A stretch of 64,000 bases of DNA from NCBI RefSeq assembly GCF_000685015.1, contig NZ_BAYA01000005.1, positions 434,001 to 498,000 on the forward strand, written 5' to 3'. The translations under genes were made by a program, and so were the position numbers. Positions 18,696 to 28,105 of the stretch are shown piece after piece. The stretch comes from Paraburkholderia bannensis NBRC 103871. GTDB lineage: Bacteria > Pseudomonadota > Gammaproteobacteria > Burkholderiales > Burkholderiaceae. A model generated the notes under the pieces. It was not told the DNA's origin, searched no databases, and saw only the letters and a list, made by a program, of their open reading frames with translations. How positions within the stretch are numbered: position 1 is the first letter of the stretch; each line of letters starts with the position of its first letter.

Positions 18696-18916
18696 AGCTC
18701 GTGCGTCTTTCTTATGCAACCTCCGTGCCATGTTTATCTGCGTGAATCAAAAGTTCCTGTAGATAAACACCTGGCGCGTGGTTCGGGGTTCGGTTCCTTG
18801 CGGGTGCTGCTTTGTTTGCACCGTTGCCTGCCTGTTCGCGGTGCGCGCGATTCCTTTCTGCGGCGCGTCCCTGCACTGAAACGGGACGGCCACTTACGCT
18901 CCAGTATCAGGAACGC

Positions 18917-19726
18917 TTATGCAAGCGTCGGAGCGAGGTGCTGCAGGGCGTCTAGCGACGCGGTGATCATGTTGCGAAGCGTGGGCTGGATGGCTTCGGC
19001 TTTTGCTGTGTCGTAGTTGAATGGCGCTGCTTCGTTCATGTAGGTCGATTGGCACATCTCCAGTTGGATCGCGTGGATGCCAGTCGATGGCGCGCCGATG
19101 CTGCGCGTGATGTAGCCGCCTTTGAAGCGGCCGTTCGCTATGGATGTGTAGGGGCTCGATTTCATCGCCGCGATGGCGGCTTGTTGTACGGTTTCTGCGC
19201 AGGTTTTTCCGTCTTGTGTGCCTAGATTCAAGTCCGGAAGCTTGTTGTCGAACAGGCGCGGCAAGAGGCTCGCTATTGAATGGGCTTCCCAAAGCAGCAC
19301 GTTTTTGTGGTGCTCGCGCAGGCGGGTTAGTTCGGTGTGCAATGCGTTGTGGTAGGGCTGCCAGTAGTGCGCTACTCGCGTCGCGCGTTCTGCTTCGTCT
19401 GGGGCGCAGCCTGGTTTGTATATGGGCTCGTCGCGGAAGGTTTCGGTTGGGCACAGGCCTGTTGTCGTCTGGCCTGGGTACAGGCTCTCGTCATTCGGAG
19501 GGCGGTTCAGGTCGATCACGTAGCGCGAGATTTTTGCGCCGATAATCGTCGCGTTTAGCTCTCGTGCGAAGGCGTATAGGCGGTCGAGGTGCCAGTCTGT
19601 GTCTGTTAGGGTCAGCGCTTCTTCTGTGTAGAGGTGGCGAAGGGCTGCTGGGATTTGAGTGCCTAAATGAGGTATCGAAATCACAAGCGGCGCCGCGCCG
19701 CGTTCAAGCGAATATAAGTCGGTCAT
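18917..19726 (-). CDS. hutG: N-formylglutamate amidohydrolase (HutG-like)
   Basis: A 269-residue hydrolase that splits N-formyl-L-glutamate to glutamate and formate, the last step of one histidine route. The family start LVISIPHLGTQIP, then RYVIDLNRPPND, TETFRDEPIY and LWEAHSIAS carry the conserved His, Asp and Glu residues. The ATG at 19726 is preferred; the frame upstream runs into the repeat element at 19792 and is not protein-like. No hutH, hutU or hutF is nearby, so it may act on other N-formyl or N-acyl amino acids. A hutD-like gene lies at 24.4 kb in a different operon. Confidence 0.87.
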   Translation of the reverse strand: MTDLYSLERGAAPLVISIPHLGTQIPAALRHLYTEEALTLTDTDWHLDRLYAFARELNATIIGAKISRYVIDLNRPPNDESLYPGQTTTGLCPTETFRDEPIYKPGCAPDEAERATRVAHYWQPYHNALHTELTRLREHHKNVLLWEAHSIASLLPRLFDNKLPDLNLGTQDGKTCAETVQQAAIAAMKSSPYTSIANGRFKGGYITRSIGAPSTGIHAIQLEMCQSTYMNEAAPFNYDTAKAEAIQPTLRNMITASLDALQHLAPTLA

Positions 19727-19791
19727 TTGGGTTTGATCCTCGTTTTTCGAGTTGCTATGAACGTTTTCTGTTGGCGCGCTTTGTGAGGGTT

Positions 19792-20337
19792 TTGGCATTT
19801 CCTTGTGATCGTGTCGGTCTATTAGCGTTGCCCCTGTGCGGGGCGGCACCTACTTTCTTTGCCGCGGCAAAGAAAGTAGGCAAAGAAAGCCGCTCACACC
19901 GCCAGTGTGACGCAGTCCACCTCTCGCCCATAAACGGAGTGGTGACTGGGCAGCGCTCGGTTCTCGCGCCACACAACAAAGTGGTGACGCCCGCACATCC
20001 CGTTGCTCGCTACGCTCGCAACGGCAAGGTCTGCAAGGGAAACCCACTGTTTTTGCTGCGACGGCGGGAACGAAAATGCCTGCAAACCAAGGGTTTTTGT
20101 TATGCCCAACGGGGCGCTTGCGCCCCCGGAGGTGCGGGTGCCGCCTATCCGTTATACGGCGAGTGATGCGAGCAATGCCCAGTCACCACTCCCCTGGTGG
20201 GCGCGTGGTGGACTGCGTCACACTGGCGGTTTGAGCGGCTTTCTTTGCTTACCTTTCTTTGCCGCGGCAAAGAAAGTAAGTGCCGCCCCGCACAGGGGCA
20301 ACGCTAATAGACCGACGCGAACTCAAGGAAATGCCAA
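19792..20337. repeat. 546-bp interspersed element with ~140-160-bp inverted termini
   Basis: The left arm (19792 to about 19952) is repeated as its reverse complement at the right (about 20176 to 20337), with only scattered mismatches. Each arm contains the perfect palindrome CTTTCTTTGCCGCGGCAAAG. The centre holds a smaller hairpin around GTTGCTCG/CGCAACGGC. No transposase is encoded, and all open frames inside are short and not protein-like. It is inserted between hutG and a LysR gene. I believe such GCCGCGGCAAAGAAAG elements recur in Paraburkholderia genomes, but this is memory, not a search. Confidence 0.85.
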
Positions 20338-20369
20338 CAAACCCAACAACAAAAGCAAAAACAAAAAAA

Positions 20370-21335
20370 CTACAAAATCGCATCCTCCCCCAACTCAGGC
20401 AACGCCTTAAAAAGCGCCGGTCTGATAGTCCCATCAAGCACCCGCCGGGTAAGCGTAACAATTTCCTGCCCAAACGCTTCCCACTCCCCCTGCCGATGCA
20501 GCAGGAAAAAATCCCGCCGCCCCAGCCGCCCAGCCGGCAAAGGCAAAACCGCAATCTCCGGCAAATAATGCCGCGCCTGCCACAAACAAAGCGGCGTAGA
20601 AATCGCAAACCCAAGCCGCGCAGCGACGAGACTCAAAAGCGGATCGGTAGCATCGAACTCATACCGCCTGGGGCTATTGATCCCCAGATGCCGCGCATAC
20701 CGCTCAACCTGCTGCCCAATCACCGACCTGGCCGTATACCGAATCAAAGGCAACTCAAGCGCCAGCGTCCGCCAATCGACATTACGCCGCTGCGCAAGCC
20801 AGGCCTTCGACACTACCACCACAAAAGCCTCGGAAAAAATCGGCACCTCGACAATGCGCGCATCGTTAAGCGTGGTCTGCGTACACACAGCCATATCCAG
20901 TTCACGATCGTGCAACTGCTTGCTCAACCCCGGCGTCAACCCCGACCACAAAGCAATCTGCCGCGCCGACCCAGAGACAGCCCGAATCAACTCCGGCCCA
21001 ACCGTGGCCGCAAACGAATCGACACACCCCAACCGCACCGGCAAGGTGCCCGCATTCGACGCATCGCCAATCCGCGCACTCACCATCTGCGCGTGCTCCA
21101 GCAACGCCCCCGCCAGTTCCAGCAACGCCCGCCCCGCAACGTTCGGCCGCGGCGGCCGGCTCTCCCGATCGAACAGCGTCACGCCCTGGTCGCGCTCCAG
21201 CGCCGCAATCGCCTGGCTCACCGCGCTCTGGCTCACGCCCAGTTGCTTCGCCGCGCCCGTCATCGAGCCGGTCTCGCACACCGCAAGAAAAGCCTGCAAG
21301 GCGTTCAAATCGATAGGCGCCTGGGTGCGTCTCAT
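20370..21335 (-). CDS. LysR-family transcriptional regulator
   Basis: A 321-residue regulator. The N-terminal helix-turn-helix reads LNALQAFLAVCETGSMTGAA then KQLGVSQSAVSQAIAALERD. The substrate-binding domain begins with PVRLGCVDSFAATVGPELI. It is divergent from the FAD oxidoreductase/ETF operon across ~180 bases, so it probably controls that operon. Its 3' end lies 33 bases from the inverted-repeat element, which may affect its transcript end. The ligand is unknown. Confidence 0.9.
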   Translation of the reverse strand: MRRTQAPIDLNALQAFLAVCETGSMTGAAKQLGVSQSAVSQAIAALERDQGVTLFDRESRPPRPNVAGRALLELAGALLEHAQMVSARIGDASNAGTLPVRLGCVDSFAATVGPELIRAVSGSARQIALWSGLTPGLSKQLHDRELDMAVCTQTTLNDARIVEVPIFSEAFVVVVSKAWLAQRRNVDWRTLALELPLIRYTARSVIGQQVERYARHLGINSPRRYEFDATDPLLSLVAARLGFAISTPLCLWQARHYLPEIAVLPLPAGRLGRRDFFLLHRQGEWEAFGQEIVTLTRRVLDGTIRPALFKALPELGEDAIL

Positions 21336-21513
21336 GTCATCTCCAAAAATAGACCGGAAACATGCACCGCGCTGGACACCATCATGCCGCGCCCTGCACC
21401 GTTCACGCCGAGGATGAGCAATCGCGCTCGTCGTCCATAAGTTTGCCTAATACAAAAAAGCGTGGCGCAAGGCGGAGCCAGAATCCGTTCCATCGTCCAC
21501 CCACGGGGGCCCC

Positions 21514-22701
21514 ATGAGCCACTATGACTATGTCGTGATCGGCGCCGGCGTGATCGGCACGTCCGTCGCCCACCATCTCGCCGCACTCGGCGCCAAAAGC
21601 GTGCTCGTCGTCGATCAGGGCACCATCGGCGCCGGCACCACTTCGCAATCGTCCGGCCTGCTGCGTACGCACTATTCGGTGCGCCAGAACGTCGAACTCG
21701 CCCGCGCGTCGTGGTGGGCGTTCAATAATTTCGCGGATTATCTCGGCGACGATGAGGCCTCGTGCGGTCTCGTCAAGTGCGGCTATATGATCGCCGCGCC
21801 CGCAGGCGACAAGCTCGATCCGCTCGCCGCGTCGCTGCGCGCGCAGCAGGACATGGGCATCGAGGTGCAGTTGCTCGACCGCCAGCAAGCGCAGGAACGC
21901 CTGCCAATCGCGACTTTCGACGACGCCGCGCTGATCGGCTTCGAACCCGAAGCCGGTTTCGCCGACGCCTATCTCGTGGCGACGAGCTTCGCCCGCTCCG
22001 CGCGCCGTCGCGGCGTGAAGATCATGGAAGGCACGCGTGTGACCGGTTTGGTTCGCGAAGGCCGCCGCGTCGTGGGCGTCGAAACCACGGCAGGCAATTT
22101 CAGCTGCGGCACGCTCATCAGCACGCAGAACATCTGGACGCCCGAACTCGCCGAATGGATCGGCGTGCCGCTGCCCGTCAAGCCCGAGCGCCATACTGTG
22201 CTCGCGCTCGAATGCGACGCCGCGCCCTATACCTTCGCGATGCCCGCGTTCAAGGATCTCGGCTCGGCGGGCATGCTGTATTTCCGCAGCTACGGCGGCA
22301 GCCAGATGCTGGTCTCCGAAGGCGTCGTCGGCGACACGCTCAACGCGCCCGAAACCGAGCAGGGCGAGATCTCGCTCGACTATGTCGCCGAAGTCGGCGC
22401 GCAGGTCGCCGAGCATTTCCCGGCCTACGAGACCGCAGGTCTTGCCTCGTCGTGGACGGGCGTGTACGACGTGACGCCCGACTGGAACCCGGTGCTCGGC
22501 AGCGTCGGCGACGTGGAGGGCCTGACCGTGGGCTTCGGTTTCTCGGGACACGGCTTCAAGCTCTCGCCGGGCATCGGCAAGCTGCTCGCGCAACATGCAC
22601 TGGGCCTGCCCACCGATGTCTCGCTCGAACCCTATGCGCTCTCGCGCTTCGCCAGCGGCCAGCTCCTGACCGGCAAGTACGGTCTGGGCGCGGTGTCCTG
22701 A
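21514..22701 (+). CDS. FAD-dependent amine/amino-acid dehydrogenase (DAO family)
   Basis: A 395-residue flavoprotein. The FAD-binding Rossmann motif is VVIGAGVIGTSVAHHLAALG (residues ~7-26), followed by TTSQSSGLLR, which matches the sarcosine oxidase beta/dimethylglycine dehydrogenase branch. The C-terminal GLTVGFGFSGHGFKLSPGIG contacts the flavin. It is followed directly by etfB, etfA and an ETF-quinone oxidoreductase gene, so electrons very probably leave through ETF rather than oxygen. The substrate is likely an N-methylated or secondary amino acid; this is inference. Confidence 0.87.
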   Translation: MSHYDYVVIGAGVIGTSVAHHLAALGAKSVLVVDQGTIGAGTTSQSSGLLRTHYSVRQNVELARASWWAFNNFADYLGDDEASCGLVKCGYMIAAPAGDKLDPLAASLRAQQDMGIEVQLLDRQQAQERLPIATFDDAALIGFEPEAGFADAYLVATSFARSARRRGVKIMEGTRVTGLVREGRRVVGVETTAGNFSCGTLISTQNIWTPELAEWIGVPLPVKPERHTVLALECDAAPYTFAMPAFKDLGSAGMLYFRSYGGSQMLVSEGVVGDTLNAPETEQGEISLDYVAEVGAQVAEHFPAYETAGLASSWTGVYDVTPDWNPVLGSVGDVEGLTVGFGFSGHGFKLSPGIGKLLAQHALGLPTDVSLEPYALSRFASGQLLTGKYGLGAVS

Positions 22702-22729
22702 CAGCACCCAGGCAGACAGGAGAACACTC

Positions 22730-23503
22730 ATGACTATCCGCATTCTCGTGCCCGTCAAGCGCGTGGTCGATCCGAACGTGCGCGTACGCCTGAGCGCCGC
22801 CGGTGCGATCGACACGACCGGGCTGAAGATGTCGCTCAATCCGTTCGACGAATGCGCGCTCGAAAAAGCGCTGCAACTCAAGGAAGCCGGCGTCGCGACG
22901 CACGTGACCGTACTCACCTGCGGCCTGCCCACGCACCAGGACGTGCTGCGCACCGCGCTCGCGATGGGCGCCGACGATGCCGTGCTGATCGACACGGGCG
23001 CGGCGACGACCACGCTCGATTCGCTGGCCGTGGCGCGACTGGTCGCGGCCCATATGAGCGAGGTCGACTACGGCCTCGTGCTGTGCGGCAAGCAGGCCAT
23101 CGACGGCGATATCGGCGGCGTGGCCGCGATGCTCGCCGCGCTGCTGGACTGGCCGCAGGCGCTCAACGCGAGCGCGCTCGACGCCGTCGATGGCGGCTGG
23201 CGCGTGAGCTGCGGCGACGATGCGGGCACCTCCACCTGGCAGCTCGACGGCCCCGCCGTGGTGAGCGCCGACCTGCGCCTGGCCGAACCGCGCCGCGTAA
23301 CGCTGCCGAGCATCGTCAAGGCGAAGCAAAAGCCGCTCGCCACGCGCGAAGCGGCGGCGAGCGGCGCGTCGCTCGATGCGCAGAGCAGCGTGCTCACGCT
23401 CAACGATCCGCCCGTGCGCGAGCCTGGCGTGAAGGTGGAAAGCATTGCGGCGCTGCTGGATGCGCTGGCCGGTCAACGTGTGTTTGAAACCGCAGGAGCA
23501 TGA
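22730..23503 (+). CDS. etfB: Electron transfer flavoprotein beta subunit (amine-dehydrogenase linked)
   Basis: A 257-residue ETF beta subunit. It starts [18 protein letters not shown] and carries the typical MSLNPFDECALEKALQLKE and GKQAIDGDIGGV motifs that shape the AMP site. AGGAGAA precedes the ATG. It overlaps etfA by four bases (ATGA). It differs clearly from the second EtfB at 34169-34918, so the window holds two distinct ETFs. Confidence 0.92.
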   Translation: MTIRILVPVKRVVDPNVRVRLSAAGAIDTTGLKMSLNPFDECALEKALQLKEAGVATHVTVLTCGLPTHQDVLRTALAMGADDAVLIDTGAATTTLDSLAVARLVAAHMSEVDYGLVLCGKQAIDGDIGGVAAMLAALLDWPQALNASALDAVDGGWRVSCGDDAGTSTWQLDGPAVVSADLRLAEPRRVTLPSIVKAKQKPLATREAAASGASLDAQSSVLTLNDPPVREPGVKVESIAALLDALAGQRVFETAGA

Positions 23504-24435
23504 CGATGAGAACGCTGGTTCTGGCCGATCGCGAAGCCGCCTCGATTGATTCGGTATCCGATGCAACCTTGCGCGCGATTGGCGCGGCAAGCGCCTTGGG
23601 ACAACCCGTCGACCTGCTCGTATTCGATGTTGCGAGTGCCGCTGCCGCCGCGCGAGTGAGCGGCGTGACGCGCGTGCTGAGCGCATCGGCAGGCGATGCC
23701 CAAACGCTCGCGCCCGAAACGGTCGCCGCGCAATTGCAGGCGCTCGCACCGCAATACTCGACGATTATCGCGCCGCATCGCGCGCTGGGTCGCGCCGCGT
23801 TGCCGCGTGCAGCGGCGCTCACCGGCGGCGCGTTTCTCGCCGATGTGATCGCACTGCGCGAAGGCGCGCAGTTCGTGCGCGGCCTCTATGCGGGCAGCGT
23901 GATCGCGACCGTTGCAAGCGCAACCACCTGCACGTTCGCCACGGTGCGCACGACGTCGTTCTCGCCCGTTGCTGCCGAAGGCGGCACAGCGGAGGTCGTC
24001 GCGCTCGCGCCGCTCGCACCGTTCGCCCGCACGCGCCTGATCGAGCGTCGCGCCGCCGAACAAAGCGGCCAGGATCTCGGCAGCGCGCGCGTGGTGATCG
24101 CGGGCGGACGCGGCCTTGCCTCGCTCGACAACATGGCACGGCTTGGCCGTCTCGCCGGTTCGCTGGGCGCAGCGCTCGGCGCTTCTCGCGCCGCCGTCGA
24201 TGCCGGTTACGCGCCCAACGCCGCGCAGGTCGGGCAGACCGGTCGCAGCGTCGCGCCCGATGTGTACGTGGCGTTCGGCATCTCGGGCGCGATCCAGCAT
24301 CTCGCGGGCATGAAGGACTCGAAGTTCATCGTCGCCGTGAACAAGGATCCCGATGCGCCGATTTTCTCGGTCGCCGACGTGGGCCTCGTGGGCGACCTGT
24401 TCGACGTGGTCGGCGCAATGGAGTCGCGCGCATGA
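23500..24435 (+). CDS. etfA: Electron transfer flavoprotein alpha subunit (amine-dehydrogenase linked)
   Basis: A 311-residue ETF alpha subunit. The C-terminal FAD domain is well preserved: [34 protein letters not shown], and [20 protein letters not shown] with [20 protein letters not shown]. The N-terminal domain is more divergent than in the other copy. It accepts electrons from the FAD dehydrogenase with EtfB. It overlaps both neighbours by four bases, consistent with one mRNA. Confidence 0.92.
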   Translation: MTMRTLVLADREAASIDSVSDATLRAIGAASALGQPVDLLVFDVASAAAAARVSGVTRVLSASAGDAQTLAPETVAAQLQALAPQYSTIIAPHRALGRAALPRAAALTGGAFLADVIALREGAQFVRGLYAGSVIATVASATTCTFATVRTTSFSPVAAEGGTAEVVALAPLAPFARTRLIERRAAEQSGQDLGSARVVIAGGRGLASLDNMARLGRLAGSLGAALGASRAAVDAGYAPNAAQVGQTGRSVAPDVYVAFGISGAIQHLAGMKDSKFIVAVNKDPDAPIFSVADVGLVGDLFDVVGAMESRA

Positions 24436-25076
24436 ACGCCCGCCAGCCAGCGATGTCAGCCGAAGCCTCCCAGGCCGCCGACGCCATGACCGCGGTGCGG
24501 TTCATCGACAGCACACGCCTTGCGCCCGAGCCGTGGGCAAACGGCGGCGGCGTGACGCGCACGCTCGCGCGCGGCCCGGAACAGGGCGGCGCCGCAGCGT
24601 GGCGCGTGAGCATCGCGACGCTCGATGGCGCAGCGAAGTTCTCGCAGTTTCACGGCTACGACCGCACGCTTTTGCCCATCGACGACGGCATGATCGACCT
24701 GCGTTCGCAGGACGGCCAGTTGCTCGCGCGCGCGGGCCAGCCGGTGCATTTTTCGGGCGACCTGCATGTGTGGGTGAACCTGCCTGCACGGCCTGTGAAG
24801 GTGCTCAATGTGATGTGCAAACGCGGCGTGGCGCGCGCACGCGTAAGCGTCGCCGCGCATTCGATGCATGTGACGCCCGCGACGACGCATCTGCTGGTGA
24901 GCCTCGCGGGGCAATGGAGCGTCGAAAGCACGCTGCTGCGCGGCGTGACGCTGCCGCCGCTGCACGCGCTCTGGATCAGCGGACGTCCCGAAGAACTGGC
25001 GCTGCGGCCTTCCGGCCCTGGCGCACAGCTAGCGTCGATCGCCCTTGATGCGGTGCCGGAGGCTGCATGCCGATGA
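24432..25076 (+). CDS. HutD/Ves-family protein
   Basis: A 214-residue HutD-family protein with a double-stranded beta-helix (cupin-like) fold. The family pattern is [15 protein letters not shown] near residue 35, [22 protein letters not shown], then [11 protein letters not shown]. HutD proteins are linked to histidine utilisation as governors rather than enzymes; their biochemistry is not settled. Here it lies between etfA and the ETF-quinone oxidoreductase gene, overlapping both, not inside a hut operon. That placement is unusual and hints at a role with the flavin dehydrogenase. Confidence 0.8.
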   Translation: MNARQPAMSAEASQAADAMTAVRFIDSTRLAPEPWANGGGVTRTLARGPEQGGAAAWRVSIATLDGAAKFSQFHGYDRTLLPIDDGMIDLRSQDGQLLARAGQPVHFSGDLHVWVNLPARPVKVLNVMCKRGVARARVSVAAHSMHVTPATTHLLVSLAGQWSVESTLLRGVTLPPLHALWISGRPEELALRPSGPGAQLASIALDAVPEAACR

Positions 25077-26746
25077 CGACGCAAGCGCTCATCGAGCAAT
25101 ACGGCCCACGCGAGTCGATGGAATACGACGTCGTGATCGTCGGTGGCGGCCCGGCCGGGCTGTCGGCGGCAATCCGTCTGAAGCAGCTGGCAGCCGAAAA
25201 AGGCGCCGAGATCGGCGTGTGCGTGCTGGAAAAAGGCTCTGAAATCGGGGCGCATATCCTCTCGGGCGCCGTGATGGATCCGCGCGCGCTCAACGAACTC
25301 TTCCCCGACTGGAAAGAGCAAGGCGCGCCACTGAACGTGCCGGTCACGGAAGACAAGTTCCTGTTTCTCTCCGAAACCGGTGCGAAGTCCGTGCCCAACT
25401 GGGCGCTGCCCGACAACTTCAAGAACCACGGCAACTACGTCATCAGCCTCGCGAACGTGACGCGCTGGCTGGGTCAGCAGGCCGAGGCGCTGGGCGTCGA
25501 GATTTTCCCCGGCTTCCCGGCCGCTGAAGTCCTGTACAACGATGACGGCTCGGTCAAGGGCGTCGCGACCGGCAACATGGGCATCGGCAAGGACGGCGAG
25601 CCGACCGAGAATTTTCAGCTCGGCATGGAGCTGCACGCGAAGTACACGCTGTTCTGCGAAGGCGCGCGTGGTCACCTCGGACGTCAATTGAACGAGAAGT
25701 TCAAGCTGGGCAAGGACGCCGACCCGCAGGTCTACGGCATCGGCATCAAGGAACTCTGGGAGATCGATCCGGCCAGGCACAAGCCGGGCCTCGTGATCCA
25801 CACCGCAGGCTGGCCGCTGGAGAACGATACGTACGGCGGCTCGTTCCTGTACCACATCGACAACAACCAGGTGATGGTGGGGTTTGTCGTCGGTCTCGCG
25901 TACACGAATCCGTATCTCTCGCCGTTCGAGGAATTCCAGCGCTACAAGACGCATCCGGAAATCCGCAAGTATCTGGAAGGCGGCAAGCGCGTCTCGTACG
26001 GCGCACGCGCGATCACGGCAGGCGGCCTGATGTCACTGCCCAAGCTCGTGTTCCCGGGCGGCGCGCTGGTCGGCGACGATGCGGGCTTCCTGAACGCCTC
26101 GCGCATCAAGGGCAGCCACGCGGCGATCAAGACCGGCATGCTGGCTGCTGACGCGGCTTTCGAGGCCGTGCAGGCGGGCCGTCAGGGCGACGAACTCGCG
26201 GCGTATCCGGAAGGTTTCAAGCAGTCGTGGCTGCACGAAGAACTGTACAAGGCGCGCAACTTCAAGCAGTGGATGAGCAAGGGCCTGTACCTGGGCACGC
26301 TGATGGTCGGCATCGAGCAGAAACTGCTGGGCGGCAACGTGCCGTGGACGCTGCATCACCAGCATCGCGACAACGAGATGCTCAAGCCCGCCTCGCAATG
26401 CAAGCCGATCGAGTATCCAAAACCTGACGGCAAGCTCACGTTCGACCGGCTGTCTTCGGTGTTCATCTCGAACACGAATCACGAAGAGAACCAGCCCGCG
26501 CATTTGACGCTCAAGGACGCGACTGTACCGGTCGGCATCAATTTGACGAAGTACGCCGGCCCGGAAGCACGCTTTTGCCCAGCCGGGGTCTATGAATTCG
26601 TGAAAGACGATTCAAACGCAGACCGCCTGCAGATCAACGCGCAGAACTGCGTGCACTGCAAGACCTGCGACATCAAGGATCCGACGCAGAACATCGTCTG
26701 GGTCACGCCGGAAGGCGGTGGCGGCCCGAACTACGCCACCATGTAA
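25067..26746 (+). CDS. Electron transfer flavoprotein-ubiquinone oxidoreductase
   Basis: A 559-residue membrane-associated protein that passes electrons from reduced ETF to ubiquinone. The FAD motif [20 protein letters not shown] is at about residues 21-40. The C-terminal ferredoxin-like part has CPAGVYEF and [14 protein letters not shown], which supply the four cysteines of a 4Fe-4S cluster, and ends with GGGGPNY. The ATG at 25067 lies inside hutD; an ATG at 25073 overlapping its TGA is equally possible. It completes the path from the dehydrogenase to the respiratory chain in one operon. Confidence 0.95.
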   Translation: MPMTTQALIEQYGPRESMEYDVVIVGGGPAGLSAAIRLKQLAAEKGAEIGVCVLEKGSEIGAHILSGAVMDPRALNELFPDWKEQGAPLNVPVTEDKFLFLSETGAKSVPNWALPDNFKNHGNYVISLANVTRWLGQQAEALGVEIFPGFPAAEVLYNDDGSVKGVATGNMGIGKDGEPTENFQLGMELHAKYTLFCEGARGHLGRQLNEKFKLGKDADPQVYGIGIKELWEIDPARHKPGLVIHTAGWPLENDTYGGSFLYHIDNNQVMVGFVVGLAYTNPYLSPFEEFQRYKTHPEIRKYLEGGKRVSYGARAITAGGLMSLPKLVFPGGALVGDDAGFLNASRIKGSHAAIKTGMLAADAAFEAVQAGRQGDELAAYPEGFKQSWLHEELYKARNFKQWMSKGLYLGTLMVGIEQKLLGGNVPWTLHHQHRDNEMLKPASQCKPIEYPKPDGKLTFDRLSSVFISNTNHEENQPAHLTLKDATVPVGINLTKYAGPEARFCPAGVYEFVKDDSNADRLQINAQNCVHCKTCDIKDPTQNIVWVTPEGGGGPNYATM

Positions 26747-26753
26747 GCGAGCG

Positions 26754-27230
26754 TTATTTCCCCGCCGCCGCTTTCTCGATGCCCGCGATATCGACTTTCT
26801 TCATCTGCATCATCGCTTCCATCGCGCGGCGGCCCTCATCCTTATCGGCGCTGTTGACGAGTTCGAGCAGGCGCCTGGGCGTGATCTGCCACGCGAAGCC
26901 CCAGCGATCCTTGCACCAGCCGCACGCCACCTCCACGCCGCCGTTACCGACGATTGCATTCCAGTAACGGTCGGTTTCCCGCTGCGTATCGGTCAGCACC
27001 ATGAAGCTGACCGCCTCGTTCGGCTTGTAGTTCGAGCCACCGTTCAGGCCTACGAAACGTTTACCGAGCACTGTGAATTCCACGGTCAACTCGTCGCCCT
27101 GCCCGATGCCTTCGATCGGCGAAACGTTCTTCGCGTCGATATGGCTATCGGGAAAGGTCGCCGCGTAAAACTCCGCCGCTTCGCGCGCACGGCCTTCGTC
27201 GAACCACAGGCACGTCACCAGTTCAGCCAT
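26754..27230 (-). CDS. PhnB-like VOC superfamily protein
   Basis: A 158-residue protein of the glyoxalase/VOC fold, of the PhnB or '3-demethylubiquinone methyltransferase-like' group. [20 protein letters not shown] near residue 9 and [20 protein letters not shown] near residue 100 are typical, with paired beta-alpha-beta-beta-beta units. Most members have no proven enzyme activity. It is convergent with the ETF-quinone oxidoreductase gene, with seven bases between stops, and stands alone. Confidence 0.85.
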   Translation of the reverse strand: MAELVTCLWFDEGRAREAAEFYAATFPDSHIDAKNVSPIEGIGQGDELTVEFTVLGKRFVGLNGGSNYKPNEAVSFMVLTDTQRETDRYWNAIVGNGGVEVACGWCKDRWGFAWQITPRRLLELVNSADKDEGRRAMEAMMQMKKVDIAGIEKAAAGK

Positions 27231-27490
27231 CGTTTTCTCCCGGCAGAAAAACCTGCGTCCAGGCGCACGATCATAGCCCTAACCACGAAAGGCGCTCGCA
27301 AGGTGCGCCGCCAGCGCTGAGGGACTGAACCGATTAATACGAAGCCGCGCTGTGGGGAAGAAGCGGGAAAAGAGAATGCATATCGTTGCCACTCACGTTC
27401 ATGCAGTAAGCGCGTTGAATGTCTATCCTCTCTCTATGCATCTCACCGACCCCACGCCAAAGATCTGAAAAATCGATCTGGAGAGACTTC

Positions 27491-27967
27491 ATGCAATCCG
27501 ATCCTCAAGTCATTGCCCTCCTGAACGCCGAGCTGAAGAACGAACTCACGGCGATCAATCAATATTTTCTGCACGCACGGCTCTACAAACATTGGGGTCT
27601 CAATGCGCTCGGAAAACATGAGTATGACGAATCGATCGAGGAGATGAAGCACGCCGACAAGATCATCGAGCGCATTCTCATGCTCGACGGCCTGCCGAAT
27701 CTGCAAGACCTGGGCAAATTGATGGTGGGCGAGGACGTGAAAGAAGCGCTCGAATGCGACCTGAAGCTTGAGTACATTGCGCAGGCGCAGTGCAAGGAAG
27801 CGGTCGTCTATTGCGAATCGGTGCGCGATTTTGTTTCGCGCGAGATTTTTGTCGAGATTCTCGACGACACCGAAGATCACATCGACTGGCTCGAAACGCA
27901 GCTTGGCCTGATCGACAAGGTCGGCCTGCAGAACTACCAGCAATCAAGCATGGGGTCGCTCAGTTAA
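27491..27967 (+). CDS. bfr: Bacterioferritin
   Basis: A 158-residue four-helix ferritin of the heme-containing type that stores iron as a 24-mer. Ferroxidase ligands are visible as Glu18 ([10 protein letters not shown]), Glu51/His54 ([18 protein letters not shown]) and Glu127/His130 ([13 protein letters not shown]). Met52 in EEMKHAD is the expected heme ligand. The ATG at 27491 follows GGAGAG; an upstream in-frame ATG at 27419 adds non-conserved residues. It is a single gene, with a hairpin at 28032 downstream. No ferredoxin partner is adjacent. Confidence 0.95.
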   Translation: MQSDPQVIALLNAELKNELTAINQYFLHARLYKHWGLNALGKHEYDESIEEMKHADKIIERILMLDGLPNLQDLGKLMVGEDVKEALECDLKLEYIAQAQCKEAVVYCESVRDFVSREIFVEILDDTEDHIDWLETQLGLIDKVGLQNYQQSSMGSLS

Positions 27968-28031
27968 AGCCCGCACACAGGCTTGCAAGCGCTGATGCAG
28001 TCGCCATGAGCTGGCCCTTTGCCGCATAATG

Positions 28032-28064
28032 CAGGATCCCGCCGCGAGCGCGCGCGGGATCCTG
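28032..28064. terminator. Inverted repeat downstream of bfr
   Basis: A perfect 11-bp stem, CAGGATCCCGC / GCGGGATCCTG, with an 11-base GC-rich loop, 65 bases after the bfr stop and before the KaiC-like gene. It has no strong T-tract, so intrinsic termination is likely but not certain. Confidence 0.5.
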
Positions 28065-28105
28065 CCGGACGTCCGGCCATCCTCTTCGACGAATCAGTTC
28101 ACGCG

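Noticed and set aside
19564..20166. 200-codon frame in the inverted-repeat element and similar shorter ones
   Set aside because: They cross the repeat arms and hairpins; the translated text is low-complexity and derives from the repeat, not from a protein family.
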